64,000 nucleotides of DNA from Halichondria panicea. Taxonomy: Eukaryota; Porifera; Demospongiae; Suberitida; Halichondriidae. A program made the translations under genes and the position numbers. Where the stretch lies: the NCBI RefSeq assembly GCF_963675165.1, contig NC_087387.1:3870990-3934989 (forward strand). The letters are read 5' to 3'. Shown piece by piece: positions 34,190-44,809 of this stretch; position 1 is the stretch's first letter; every line of letters starts with the position of its first letter. The notes below the pieces were generated by a model. It had not been told where the DNA came from and did no database searches. It was given only the letters and a program-made list of their open reading frames with translations.

Positions 34190-34625
34190 GTTTTCATGCG
34201 GTTGCTAGGATATGGCCAGGATAATTCCCTCTGATATTTCCCCAGACATGTTTGCTATAAGATCATGTAGTCTACTTTTGTATTTTTTAAATTTGTGCAG
34301 GCTGCCATATTAAAATCAATGTTTGGTTGCTTTACTGTGCTGTAGCTAGATTACAAAGTCAAAGACAGTGAGGAGATGATAGTGAGGCACTTGATAATAG
34401 ATTATCAAGCTAGAGAGCTAGAGTTAGTGCAGTCCAAGTGCTAGTGGGAGCCTTGGCACCACTTGAGTACTCTGCCTGGCACTGGGCGCGTACTGTATGG
34501 CTCCAGGTCTGTGGGTATGGGTGGCTTTAGCAGTTTGTGAGGCTTTAGTCATGGAGGAGGAGTCAGGGCGGGGCTCAGAGTGTTTGCTAGATCAGCATTT
34601 CTTTGACAGCGTGGCAATAAAGAAC
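34190..34625. repeat. Inverted copy of parts of 5960-6990
   Basis: Reverse complement of 6650-6940 followed by that of 5990-6230, the intervening 400 bp missing. It lies in the intron beyond the ankyrin exon at 35002. Confidence 0.6.
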
Positions 34626-35001
34626 TCGTACACTCTGGTGTCCAACAGTAAGCAATAGTACCTGTAGCTAGCAGAGCAAGCTTTTCTACAATGCTTTCTT
34701 TTTGCTTTCTGAACGTGAGTTACCATAGTAGAGGAGTAAATGCGCAATTATAGCTAGCCAATCACATAGGATATATAACACTCATACTATGACTGCTAGG
34801 GATTTATGGCAACGTAAACCACACCTCGCCCTTGTGTTTGGTGGGTTTACTGCTATAAATCCCTAGACCATTAGTATAACTATAACATAGATGTATGTAG
34901 AAATAAACAACATGGTGAAAATTATCAGCCTCAAAGCGATACGATCTATACACAATTATTTTGAAGAGCTCTTATAGGTATACAGTACACCAATTACTCA
35001 C

Positions 35002-35103
35002 TTTACTCTGGCTGTTGATTTGAGCCCCCCCCACTGAAACCAGTAGTTCTACAACACTGAGATGACCTTCTTGAGCAGCTATCATGAGAGGAGTGAAACC
35101 ACT
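35002..35103 (-). CDS. Single-ankyrin exon, xGF type, copy 3
   Basis: The exon is 102 bp and phase 0, with acceptor cttacag and donor gtgagt. It reads SGFTPLMIAAQEGHLSVVEL and ends INSQSK. One Gly codon more than the 99-bp copy at 21405 comes from a G-run (GGGGGG) that differs in length between copies by a whole codon, so frame is kept. Confidence 0.85.
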
Positions 35104-35211
35104 CTGTAAGAGGAGTATACCAAGATTATCTAAACTCTACGTACATTATCAGACAGTGTTCCAACAATTCACTCTATACGTACATACATACAGAGTAGGA
35201 TATGAACTCAC

Positions 35212-35310
35212 TGTCTTTGGTAGGTCAATAATGGCTCCAGCAGTGATCAAATGGTGAGCAATATTTTTGTGTCCATTGGAGCTGGCTATCCAGAGAGCAG
35301 TCTCTCCAAC
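35212..35310 (-). CDS. Single-ankyrin exon, VGE type (only intact copy)
   Basis: The exon is 99 bp and phase 0, reading VGETALWIASSNGHKNIAHH and ending IIDLPKT at a GTGAGT donor; acceptor is ttataatag. It follows the ankyrin consensus (TALxxAxxxGHxxIxxxLIxxGA). Two other copies survive only as stubs at 7348-7370 and 21827-21840. Confidence 0.8.
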
Positions 35311-35797
35311 CTATTATAAAGACACATCACGTATTATTTTAACAATAAAGCTAATAACTGACACACATGCAGTGTGTGAGAAATATTTTGTAGGCACTGA
35401 AATGAAACGAAATCGTGTCTAGTATACAAGTTATATATAATTATAATGAAAGCACCGCGGGTGATGATGCCTCGATCGGTAGATGTGTCAAAGCTGCATA
35501 CAATAACATAAAGCTACTATATTATAGCTATCGCTATATTATAGCTATCGCTAATACTATCTATAATCATAATGTTCTTACGGTAATTTTGTTGCATGCT
35601 AATCTGTTAATCACATGGAAACTCAAAGAGTGGGAAATAATCGACCGTGATTAATGCTAAAAAGGATGCCAAAAGTGCAAAGTCTAAATTGCATCAGATG
35701 AAAAGAGTATACCAGACAATGAATGATAAACTCTATATATACGTACATATCCTAATATAACCTCCCAATAAACAACACCTCCGAATAACGGACTTAC

Positions 35798-35896
35798 TTG
35801 ACTTTGTACATTAACATCTGCTCCACTGTCAATGAGTTGCTGCACTATCTTGAGATGTGCTCCATGACTAGCCCAGTGGAGAGCAGTAGTACCTTC
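35798..35896 (-). CDS. Single-ankyrin exon, EGT type, copy 4
   Basis: The exon is 99 bp, exactly 33 codons and one ankyrin repeat (EGTTALHWASHGAHLKIVQQ... ending NVQSQ), with acceptor ttaacag and donor gtaagt, phase 0. It carries changes not in the other three EGT copies (LHWASHGAH in place of LYWASRKGH), so it is the most divergent member. It is the first single-repeat exon after the five-repeat exon. Confidence 0.85.
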
Positions 35897-36588
35897 CTGT
35901 TAACCAGTGCAGTGTATTAGTTATAGTTGGCAAGCCTACGTATAACCATGCATGGAGGTCAATTGCTCTTGAGGATAATAGTAACTAAAACGACATTTAC
36001 TCACAATAATTTATACCGGGTCTGTATCATAGCAACTGGGTGTGGTTTAACTACCCCATAAACTCTGCATGCATTCCTCATGAACTCCCTTGCCTTGAGG
36101 GCATACATAATTTTTTATACTATATCTACCCAGCCAAAAAGAAGCTAGACACTTGTTGGGTGGGGCTCACTAAACACCAGGAAGGCTGGAAAATGGGTGG
36201 GGCTCACTGCTTTTCATGGCCGCTTTTCATGTCATTTTGATGCAGTGTATACTTTATGTTGCATAATACGCAGTATAAACATTGTGTTAGTATTGATCGA
36301 GACCCAGACCTGGGCGCAGAATACGCAACTAAACAATATATCAGAGAGAGTAATTATTATTGCATATAATTATAACCTCTTCCCGCATGCAGGTAAATAT
36401 TTTCAAAAATACGGCCAGGTATATCATTGTATCTGCATGGGCCTGGTTGTAAACTGGGACACAGAATGTACAGAACCTGTGATTCATATACTTTTCCAGA
36501 TAATAGTGCTTGGCCTAGCATTATACGTGTACACATGTAAACAAATCGGACGAGGGTAAAAAACATACACACAGCTATTTCATCTTAC

Positions 36589-37230
36589 CTTAGTTTTACA
36601 GTTAACATCACAGTGTCCTTGAGAGGGAGTATCACCTTGGAGGAGATTGCCAGTGAGAAGATAACTAATCAACTCAGAGTTCCCAGAGAAAGCAGCACAA
36701 TAAAGCATTGTTCGACCGTCAGCTGTTTGCTCATTAACATCCACGGGCTGATGTTGCTGACTCTCATACATCAGGTACTTTACAGTGTTTAAGTCACCAC
36801 CTAGACAAGATTCATGCAGTGGTGAAAGTAGATTGTTGTTCAGAACAAGTGGGTCCACTTGCTGGGTACCAACAAGATACGTCACAATGTTCAAGTGTCC
36901 ATTGAAAGCAGCACGATGCAGTGGTGTTTCACCATTGATAGATTCAGTTGCTGCATTGACTAGCCTATCTTCAATCAAGTACTTCAAAGTGAGTAAATCT
37001 CCACTAGCTGCTGCAGTGTGAAGAGCCGTGTTGCCTTCTCTATTAACAGCTAGAGGACTGCAACGAAATACTTCAACTAGAAATCGTAGTTTAGTCCTTT
37101 CTCCATTAAACGCAGCAGAATGAACTTTTAAGCTTGCTACCTTCACCGAGGGAGGTGGTTCATTAGATTGTAGTTTCAGAGCACTCAAGTCTGCATTAAA
37201 ATCTTGTAGCATCTCTTCAAAAGTGTCTAC
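36589..37230 (-). CDS. Ankyrin exon with five repeats
   Basis: The exon of 642 bp (214 codons) is phase 0 at both ends, with acceptor tttctacag and donor AAG|GTAAGA. After an N-terminal linker (VDTFEEMLQDF) come five ankyrin repeats: around ASLKVHSAAFNGERTKLRFL, then EGNTALHTAAASGDLLTLKYL, NGETPLHRAAFNGHLNIVTYL, a less regular repeat with LLSPLHESCLGGDLNTVKYL, and DGRTMLYCAAFSGNSELISYL. Ankyrin repeats are protein-binding scaffolds. It lies about 20 kb downstream of exon 5, and the phases fit (0 to 0), but the long intron holds a BEL/Pao element, so linkage to the Death-domain exons is an inference. Confidence 0.85.
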
Positions 37231-37284
37231 CTGTAGAAATATTGTTATTATATAATAGTACGTGTCAACTCAGGTGAATTAAGG

Positions 37285-37787
37285 ACTGGGTCCTTTAATT
37301 ATTGCTGATTCAGCTAAAACGAAGCTCCGCCCACGCTTTTTACCAGCAATTGTGCATAAAAATGGATCTCAAACTGCTTAAATCTTTAGCTCTAATTCCG
37401 GAGTCCTAAACGCTCCTTGAAGCACTTACTTTTTAGTGTAGTAGTTAGTTCTAAGGCTAGTACACAAAGTAATATTCGGAAGGAGCCTTCTGCACTACGT
37501 AGAGTAAGTTATTAGCTTTTACATGTAAAAAATTAAGCTAGAAAACTATGTTTTATAGAATATCTCACCTTTAGTTGAAGGAACAGCTCCTTCCGAATAT
37601 TACTGTGTGTACTAGCCTTAGAACTAGCTACTACACTAAAAAATAAGTGCTTCAAGGAGCGTTTAGGACTCCGGAATTAGAGCTAAAGATTTAAGCAGTT
37701 TGAGATCCATTTTTATGCACAATTGCTGGTAAAAAGCGTGGGCGGAGCTTCGTTTTAGCTGAATCAGCAATAATTGAAGGACCCAGT
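37285..37787. mobile_element. 503-bp near-perfect palindrome (MITE)
   Basis: Arms of about 240 bp from actgggtcc / ggacccagt inward are almost perfect complements with a central loop of only about 20-50 bp near 37510-37560. Shares its terminal 30-40 bp with the element at 16058-16558. Confidence 0.8.
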
Positions 37788-38729
37788 TCACTTGAGAATG
37801 AAATAATCATGAGTTTACAGTAACTATTTTAAAGCGGTATCAGTATGTCTCGGGTACGTTTTTGTGTGTGTGTGTTTGGGATTGGAAATAAAAAATAAAA
37901 GGTGGGTGCATATCTGTCCGCTGAGACCTTGGTGACGCATATAATTCAAATTTCTCAAACAGGAAGATGACTGATTTTCAGTCCATAGAATATATACATA
38001 TCATGTTATTATGCTTCGAGGCGTATAGCCGCACGAGGGATACGGTAAAGCTGACTGTGCGTGTGTGTGTCTGTGTGTGTATTCCAGCTGTAACTGACCA
38101 ACGGTTGCAATGTAACAAAAACTGACAGCTTCTATAGGATTCTACCCACGATCTCTTGGATTTTGATTCGTGGGGATTAGCAAACTAAAGCTTCTTTCTC
38201 GAGTTATGGCTATTTGACTCACATTGAAGGCTGTTGCTGTCTCTTTAGAATCTTTCATAGCATCATCTGTTCGCACAAACTCTCTATTCAACTTATGAGT
38301 TAGCCTTGCACTAAAGCGCTAGCTTTTTGTTAGCTAAAAGAGTCAGAAAGAGCTGCTAAAGAAGCTAGCTATTTAATTTAGTAGCCATTCTTATAAATTT
38401 CTTATAACTTGCCGACACACCCCTTATTCCTGCGCATGCGCGCATTACCACGTGTGAGAGAATCCATTTTAAACCCCAGATCCTGATAGAAATCAATTCT
38501 TTTTGTAGTCCTGGGGTAAGCCACAAAACACTACAATGATATCAGAATACAAGATATAGCCTTTTAGACTGCTTGTTATAGATACTACTTTCTGTGATTG
38601 AATTCTGTCTTACCTCTTCTATATAACACTATAATATTTTTGAGTGAAAGCAAAACATGGCGAGAGGTATTTGCACAGCGCAGCTTGCAGCACTAGTTTT
38701 TAAATGTAGTGCAGTCAACAAAATTGGTT
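37788..38729. other. Noncoding with dispersed repeats
   Basis: Contains cgaggcgtatagccgcacga near 38017, an (GT) run near 38060 and sequence shared with 43680-43990 in reverse (ctaaaagagtcagaaagagc type). No gene. Confidence 0.4.
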
Positions 38730-39061
38730 TACCGTACTTATTCCATTTAAAGCGACCCTCCAAATATGCGATACCCTCGATCTTTTCCAATTTTCTGACC
38801 TCTAAAAGTAGCGACTGCAGCGTTCACTTATTATGTTGCGTGCTAAATAGAGGTCAAACCACAGCCTCGATTCCAGGCCGCAAGAAACAATGTATAATTT
38901 AAGCGGCCTAAAATCGAGGATAGTAGAGTAACCTCCAATTAGATGCGACTCTCTAAATATGCGACACCAGGACTTCAAAATAATTTTTCAACCTCCAAAA
39001 GAAACGACCTCTGGCTTCGTAATCATTTAAAAGTGTCGCTTTAAATCGAATAAGGACGGTA
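38730..39061. mobile_element. 332-bp MITE, family of 17339-17686
   Basis: Terminal taccgtacttattc..atttaaagcgac is mirrored by gtcgctttaaat..gaataaggacggta. Inner motif cctcgattccaggccgc also occurs as a dispersed fragment elsewhere. Confidence 0.7.
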
Positions 39062-39352
39062 CATTTTGTCTTATGCTGTGTCTTATTAATGCTGAGAAGA
39101 AATATTTTTATTATAGCTAAACACCTTAGAGCAGTAGTTATAGTTAAACACATTGGAATAGCAACCGGGGGTAGCTAGATGTCCGACCTCGATAATCGGA
39201 AACGGTGGGGTTAAAGATCTTTGGAGGCGCATCCACACGTCTAGCACATTCCCAGTTGCATATTTTAATAACAGCCACATGTTACTAGCTATTATTGTAA
39301 CTTGTTACGACTTAAAGAACATGAATATAATTATATATATAATCATTTACGT

Positions 39353-39596
39353 CACACCAAATTAATCTTATGTTTCACGGACTTTCCGGGTCATATTTTT
39401 GCAGAATGCCCCAAAAAATAAACCAATTAGTGGTCAGGTCAGAGGTCAGAATAGCCATGTGATTTAGCAAAATGTTGTAATGTTTTGCTAAAGTGACTTT
39501 TTGTGGTGTGTTGTGACTCTGTTTGTGGTTTTATAATGATATTAATCAATTCTTTTTGCCTGCCACACTTGAAACATAAGATCAATTTGGTGTGGC
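39353..39596. mobile_element. 244-bp MITE with CACACCAAATT ends
   Basis: The left end cacaccaaattaatcttatg and the right end cataagatcaatttggtgtg are near complements. Confidence 0.65.
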
Positions 39597-40052
39597 CTTA
39601 CACGTACATATAGGGTTTAGAATTGTAGGAGGAATAATTTGTACAATTACTAACTATGCTGTTTAGGCTTCAATTTAGAATGCTAGTGGTAAGCACAATA
39701 TTTGTTTGCTTACTGCACCACTTTGTATTTAAGTTTTCCATGTGCTTTTTGGGATCACATGATCCTTTATTTTAGCTATTTTATTGTTGTGATGCTCTTT
39801 ATCATGTGGATACTGTGTAAAACTGCAGGGGCTGGGGTGTTGTGTTCTTTTAACCTGGTGGTTATATTGTGTTGTATTGGTAGCTGGTTGAGAGAAGCCA
39901 TAAACTATGCCCACACTTTTGGACCACTAAATATTTTTTGGTATTTTGGTCATTCGGCATTTTGTTAACAAACTTTTTATAAGATGTGTCTATCGGGGAA
40001 ATGTCTATTGGGGAAATGCAAAATATTTTGGTTCTTAGAATTATCTTCAGGC

Positions 40053-40054
<2 letters not shown>

Positions 40055-40085
<31 letters not shown>
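40055..40085. repeat. (TG)n microsatellite
   Basis: Perfect TG repeat of about 31 bp. Confidence 0.9.
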
Positions 40086-40087
<2 letters not shown>

Positions 40088-40236
40088 ATAGAAGGTATAC
40101 AAAAGGTATAGGGTGGATGATGGCTTTCAACCACACATCCTATCTTATTCAACACGGAATGCTCAGTTCTGAATTTTCATTTGGAATCCCATCTCTGTTG
40201 TTACCTTGCTTACTGTATACCTTATATATATATATA

Positions 40237-40657
40237 TGTGACAGGCTCTGGGAAAACAGACCAATTGGAGCAGATATTGGTATTGAGCAATAGCCAGATT
40301 TATAGACTACAGTGTATAATCTCATAATTTTTTTTCTTGGATTATAGTTATCTACAGTCTTTATACTACCTCTCTGCAAAATCTGATGCTCTGAATCCAA
40401 CTCTTTCCACCAAAGCGCTTTGTCTAAGCAGCCACCATTACCTTACTTTTCCCAATTTAGCAATCTTTGAGTGGGCGTTTCTCAATACTGCTGTTTTACA
40501 ACTTCGAGTTTCTAACGCGCATAACTCAGGCATGGAACGAGATATGTGCAAACTAAGCACATCAATACGTAGGCAATTCTTTGCTCTATCATCTGGTATA
40601 TAGATCGCAAAAATTATAGCTTGCGCCAATTGGTCTGTTTTCCCAGAGCCTGTCACA
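40237..40657. mobile_element. 421-bp MITE with TGTGACAGG ends
   Basis: 32-bp inverted repeats beginning TGTGACAGGCTCTGGGAAAA (40237-40268) and complement (40626-40657). Both flanks are TATATATA runs, so the target duplication cannot be sized. Interior noncoding. Confidence 0.75.
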
Positions 40658-41886
40658 TATATATATATATATATATGTATCAGTATTTAAAGTGTGTGCA
40701 TGCATTTAGCTTACATTAGTTCACTTGTCATCTTTCAGGTAGGCCAGGTGGAGAGGAGATTGATAGACTATTTTTAGGATTATCATGAGATGTTTCTTTA
40801 TGTAATGGGGCAGGCTTGTGTATTGTGGTAATGTACTTGTGGATCTTAATTGTATGTGTAAATTTCACTATCTTCATTAATTTTGGTGTATCATTATTTT
40901 GGGGTTTTTGTTTTGTATGCTTTTATGGTAGTAAGGCAATGGTTTGGGTTTATGTTTTGAGGGCGTTCTGGAAGCTGTATGTGGCGTACACCGTGGTTGT
41001 GGTGTTTTTTTTTGTTTTTTTTAAGTATGCAGGGTACATGTATTCTGTAGTGCTCAGTGCTGGTAATTTATTCTTTTGCTCAACGGGGTCCTATCAGTGG
41101 CTTTGTTACTCTATACCATGGGTTGGGTGGACATACCTATTAAGTGAGCTTACATTTGCAGTGGCTCTGCTGCTATTATCTAAAGGACTTAGGTTATAGT
41201 CTGAATTCAAAGTGGGCAGTACTGGTTATTGTCAATAATAACAAATGGGGGGGGGGGGGCACAGGGGACAGAAAATAAAATTAAAACAGAAAACATAGAC
41301 AAATGATAAACAAAGAAGCACTTGAACGCCCGACCTCGAGATTCGGGAATGGGGATTAAAGATCTTTGATGGTACCAACTCTCTCCGCTCGTTCAATGCA
41401 TCCACAGTCTTAAGTATAGATACTTGTACACAATACTTGTACACAGCTACTTATTACACATTGGGTATGTTTACATAGCTATTCAATGGTTTGAGGATAT
41501 CTTGTTCATGTATCCACAGTCTTAACAATTTAGTATACTTATGTATTTTACACCTTGGGTATGCTTAGCTATTTAATTACAGTAATAATGGTGGGAGCAC
41601 TTATCTTATGTTATTCTGAGTGGGTTACTGCAGTTTACTTGGCTTTGTTATGGAGGCTCTCTTAGTACTTATCTCATGTGACTACTGGGTTGTGGTACTT
41701 TGGAGGGAAAAACCTAGGGTCTTGTCTAGTTTTTGTGGTATAGGCTTAATTAATGCTTATACATATAAATAAAGTACATGTACATTTAGGTGACATGTGT
41801 GTGTAGTCTCTACATTTCTTAGAGTTAGCACAAGGCATTAGTCAAAATAAATATTTCTTAGAGTTAGCACAAGGCATTAGTCAAAA

Positions 41887-41888
<2 letters not shown>

Positions 41889-41932
<44 letters not shown>
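41889..41932. repeat. (TG)n microsatellite
   Basis: Perfect TG repeat of about 44 bp; the Cys-Val open frames over it are artefacts. Confidence 0.9.
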
Positions 41933-41934
<2 letters not shown>

Positions 41935-42320
41935 ACTGCTATACAGCTGCTCAAGGATCAATGAAGTGCAAAGAAGTCATGTTTTCTTGGATTTTAATTC
42001 TTGGATTTGCAAAATTTCTAATTTGTTTCGTCTATTACTTTTCAGAAGCAAAACTTGTAATTGGAGTGTTGCTACTCTACTTAGTAGTTAGCTCTGCACT
42101 AGAACGCTAGCTATTGGTAGCTGCAAGAGGAGTGAGAAGAGAGCTGGAAGGCTCTGCTGATGCATTTTGACTTTTGGCAGCACCAATCATGGTCAATGAT
42201 TTCCTGTGCATGCAGTAAAAATTAATTAGCAATAGCTAGAGCTTTATGTTATGTAGCTTTGACACATCCACCGAGGCAGCATCAGCGCTTATATAGTCTC
42301 GAGTCCCCATATACAATTAC

Positions 42321-42520
42321 CTCAGTAAGATATGATTTAATAGACCGAGCTCCTCTCTTGCTTCTCACAATACCAGAGTCAGAGTCAGAATTAGAACCTT
42401 CTCCTTTTTTGTTGACTGTCGGGCCCTCTAAGAAACGGTGCATTTGGAACGTCTCTAAGTAATCAGTAGCAACAGATATGTACTCAGAATGAAGAGTACT
42501 GGCCAATCCTTCATCAGAAT
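42321..42520 (-). CDS. Candidate orphan exon, acidic/charged protein
   Basis: The exon would be 200 bp between a ggtcactcag acceptor and a GAG|GTAATT donor, giving 66 codons: SDEGLASTLHSEYISVATDY, a central KKGEGSNSDSDSG, and RSKRGARSIKSYLTE. It is phase 0 at its 3' end, compatible with the ankyrin exon at 37230, but its start needs one preceding base, which exon 5 (phase 0) cannot give. It could belong to the Death/ankyrin gene through an unseen exon, or be an exon captured by a repeat. No domain recognised. Confidence 0.3.
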
Positions 42521-42756
42521 CTGAGTGACCAGAAATACAGTGATACAATAGTGCACTTAATATTATAGAAATTTGTCCGCTACATAATTACAATGCTAAC
42601 CAAAAACCATTAATCTCAGTACTACGAGAAACATATGCTATCCTTGCTAACTATATATACACGTACAAACAACATTTAGACTACATTACATCCTCTGAAT
42701 TGATCTGATTGGCTAAAAACATTAGACTACATGGAAGCATAATCTACAAGGTACTT

Positions 42757-42866
42757 ATTCTACAGGAAGTGGACGCATGTTCTACAGGAAATGGGCGCCT
42801 ATTCTACAGGAAGTGGACACATATTCTACAGGAAATGGGCGCATATTCTACAGGAAGTGACAAATA
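42757..42866. repeat. Minisatellite, 22-bp unit
   Basis: About five units of ttctacaggaagtggacgca alternate with ttctacaggaaatgggcgca, giving a 44-bp higher-order period. Confidence 0.8.
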
Positions 42867-42944
42867 ATTTGCAGGAAGTTCTCAAAAGTTGGAATGAAAT
42901 TTTTAGTAAAAGTGACAAGAAGATGACAAAAACATTATAAAAAA

Positions 42945-43290
42945 CACAGAATGCAATAGTTTGTTCAGTCAATATCCATTCTTTCCATGTCCACTGTTGC
43001 TATGCACTGCTTTTTCTAGTTGGGCATGGGAAGGGGGGCCAGGAAGCATCGAAAACACTTCAGCAATCGCTTGACACTTTCTATTGAGTTTTTTAAGGTT
43101 CCATGCCGGTCCAGTCTGCTCCCCCCTCCACTCCACCACAGAGCTCATTCTTCTTCTTGTAGTGTTGCAGTCAGTTCTAGGTTCTTTTTACTTGTCTGTT
43201 CTTTCCAGTATCTTCAACAAGCGTTTCACAAGCTGTACTAAGTTTTACTGTAGTTTTTCGTTGTTTTGAAGCCGTCTTCTTGTTTTTTTC
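42945..43290. repeat. Direct repeat, copy at 44025-44385
   Basis: About 350 bp repeated 1.08 kb downstream with small indels, from gcaatagtttgttcagtca to gaagccgtcttcttg. Open frames across it (for example 43020-43241) differ between copies, arguing against coding. Confidence 0.75.
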
Positions 43291-43434
43291 TGTCAACTGG
43301 TGTCTCTCACAGCTCTCCAGCTCGTCCAGCTCGCATAAATTCAATTTCTTTTGCTACGAACCAAACCTGGATTTTTATAACCACGCCTCGCGCATGCGCA
43401 ATGAAGTCCAAGTTAGATAGACCACACCCACTCG

Positions 43435-43540
43435 TAGAATATGCGTCTTAGTAACCACCTTGGTTACGGTTAGATTCCCTCGGCTTTGCGCCTCGGGCTA
43501 ACCGCAACCGCGGAGGTTACATATATAGACGCATATTCTA
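43435..43540. repeat. 106-bp hairpin with CCTCGGCTTTGCGCCTCGGG loop
   Basis: The ends tagaatatgcgtct and agacgcatattcta pair; inner arms are gtaacc..ggttacggttag and ctaaccgc..ggttac. Confidence 0.7.
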
Positions 43541-43943
43541 TACTCTTAGGTGCAGTCTATCCTATACTTATAGACTACATTACATCATCTGTGATTGGCT
43601 AAAAACAGTAGTACATCCACAGGAATAAGTGTGTCCAAAGAGATCAATTTCACAAATGGCTACTGCTAGCTAGCTACAGGTATTTTCTGAGTCTTGTAAC
43701 TAACAAAAAGCTAGCGCTTTAGTGCAAGGCTAACTCATATGTTGAATAGAAAGTTTGTGCGGACAGATGATGCTATGAAAGATTCTAAAGAGACTGCAAC
43801 AGCCTTCAATGTGAGTCAAACTAGCCATAACTCGAGAAAGAAGCTTTAGTTTGCTAATCCACTAATCAAAATCCAAGAGAACGTGGCTAGAAGCCTGTTA
43901 GTTTTCTTCGCATTGCAACCGTTGAGCAGTTACAGCTGGAACA

Positions 43944-43944
<1 letters not shown>

Positions 43945-43976
<32 letters not shown>
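43945..43976. repeat. (AC)n microsatellite
   Basis: Perfect AC repeat of about 32 bp, next to the hairpin-like gtgcggctacgcctcgaggca. Confidence 0.85.
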
Positions 43977-43979
<3 letters not shown>

Positions 43980-44024
43980 CAGCTTTACAGTATCCCTCGT
44001 GCGGCTACGCCTCGAGGCATAAAA

Positions 44025-44385
44025 ACACACAATGCAATAGTTTGTTCAGTCAGATCACTATCCATTCTTTCCATGCATGTCCACTGTTGCTTTGTATTGC
44101 TTTTTCCAGTTGGGCATGGGCAGGGGGGCCAGGAAGCATCAAAAACACTTTAGCAATCGCTTGACACTTTCTATTGAGTTTTTAAGGTTCCATGCCGGTC
44201 CAGTCTGCTCTATATATACCCCCCTCCACTCCACCACAGAGCTTCATTCTTCTTTTTGTAGTGTTGCAGTCAGTTCTAGTTTCTTTTTACTTGTCTGTTC
44301 TTTCCAGTATCTTCAAGAAGCGTTTTCACAAGCTCTACTAAGTTTCTATTTTTTCGTTGTTTTGAAGCCGTCTTCTTGTCTTTTT
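44025..44385. repeat. Direct repeat, copy of 42945-43290
   Basis: See the partner copy. Confidence 0.75.
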
Positions 44386-44809
44386 CCTCGACCGTGTTGA
44401 TCCTATAGCGCAAGTACAGGGCAATGTGTGCTCACCGTGTGACTCCATGTCAGAGTGGATTGGCTACAGATATGTTTAGCTGTATAGCCGCTCAGAGCAT
44501 AATGTGAGCCAAGTCAGCGGCGTTAATTAATTATATATTTTTTTACGAGAACGTTTGTGTCTGTGTGGGATTGGGCAGTACCAGATCCTAGGAAGAAAGG
44601 CATGGCAGAGATTTTGGTCCAAGCAGGGGATGTCCAGTGTGGAGATCACGAGATAGGCAGGGATTAGAAACGGGTCGAGGTTGTGCTGTAATTTATAAAT
44701 AAAGTTCAAACTTCCTTTTAAACAGTAGATTTCACTTGAAACAAGCTGTGCATGAGATAGATTTATAGTGGGCAAGATTCAGAGAGGGCCGGCCTTCTCT
44801 ACTAGCTAA

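Larger units (their letters stand above)
39600..41220 (+). other. G+T-rich strand with hydrophobic open frames
   Basis: The plus strand is strikingly rich in G and T. Two plus-strand open frames (39702-39968, 88 codons; 40816-41199, 127 codons, no ATG at its listed start) are almost wholly hydrophobic, as expected when U-rich codons dominate. No homology recognised; probably compositional. Confidence 0.3.

Noticed and set aside
41889-42110. Open frames rich in Cys-Val over the (TG)n run
   Set aside because: A product of the dinucleotide repeat; three frames give the same kind of peptide.
43020-44400. Repeated plus-strand open frames (GMGRGARKHRKHFSN type) as a small gene family
   Set aside because: The two copies lie in a direct DNA repeat and their frames break at different places, without a codon-wise pattern of change.
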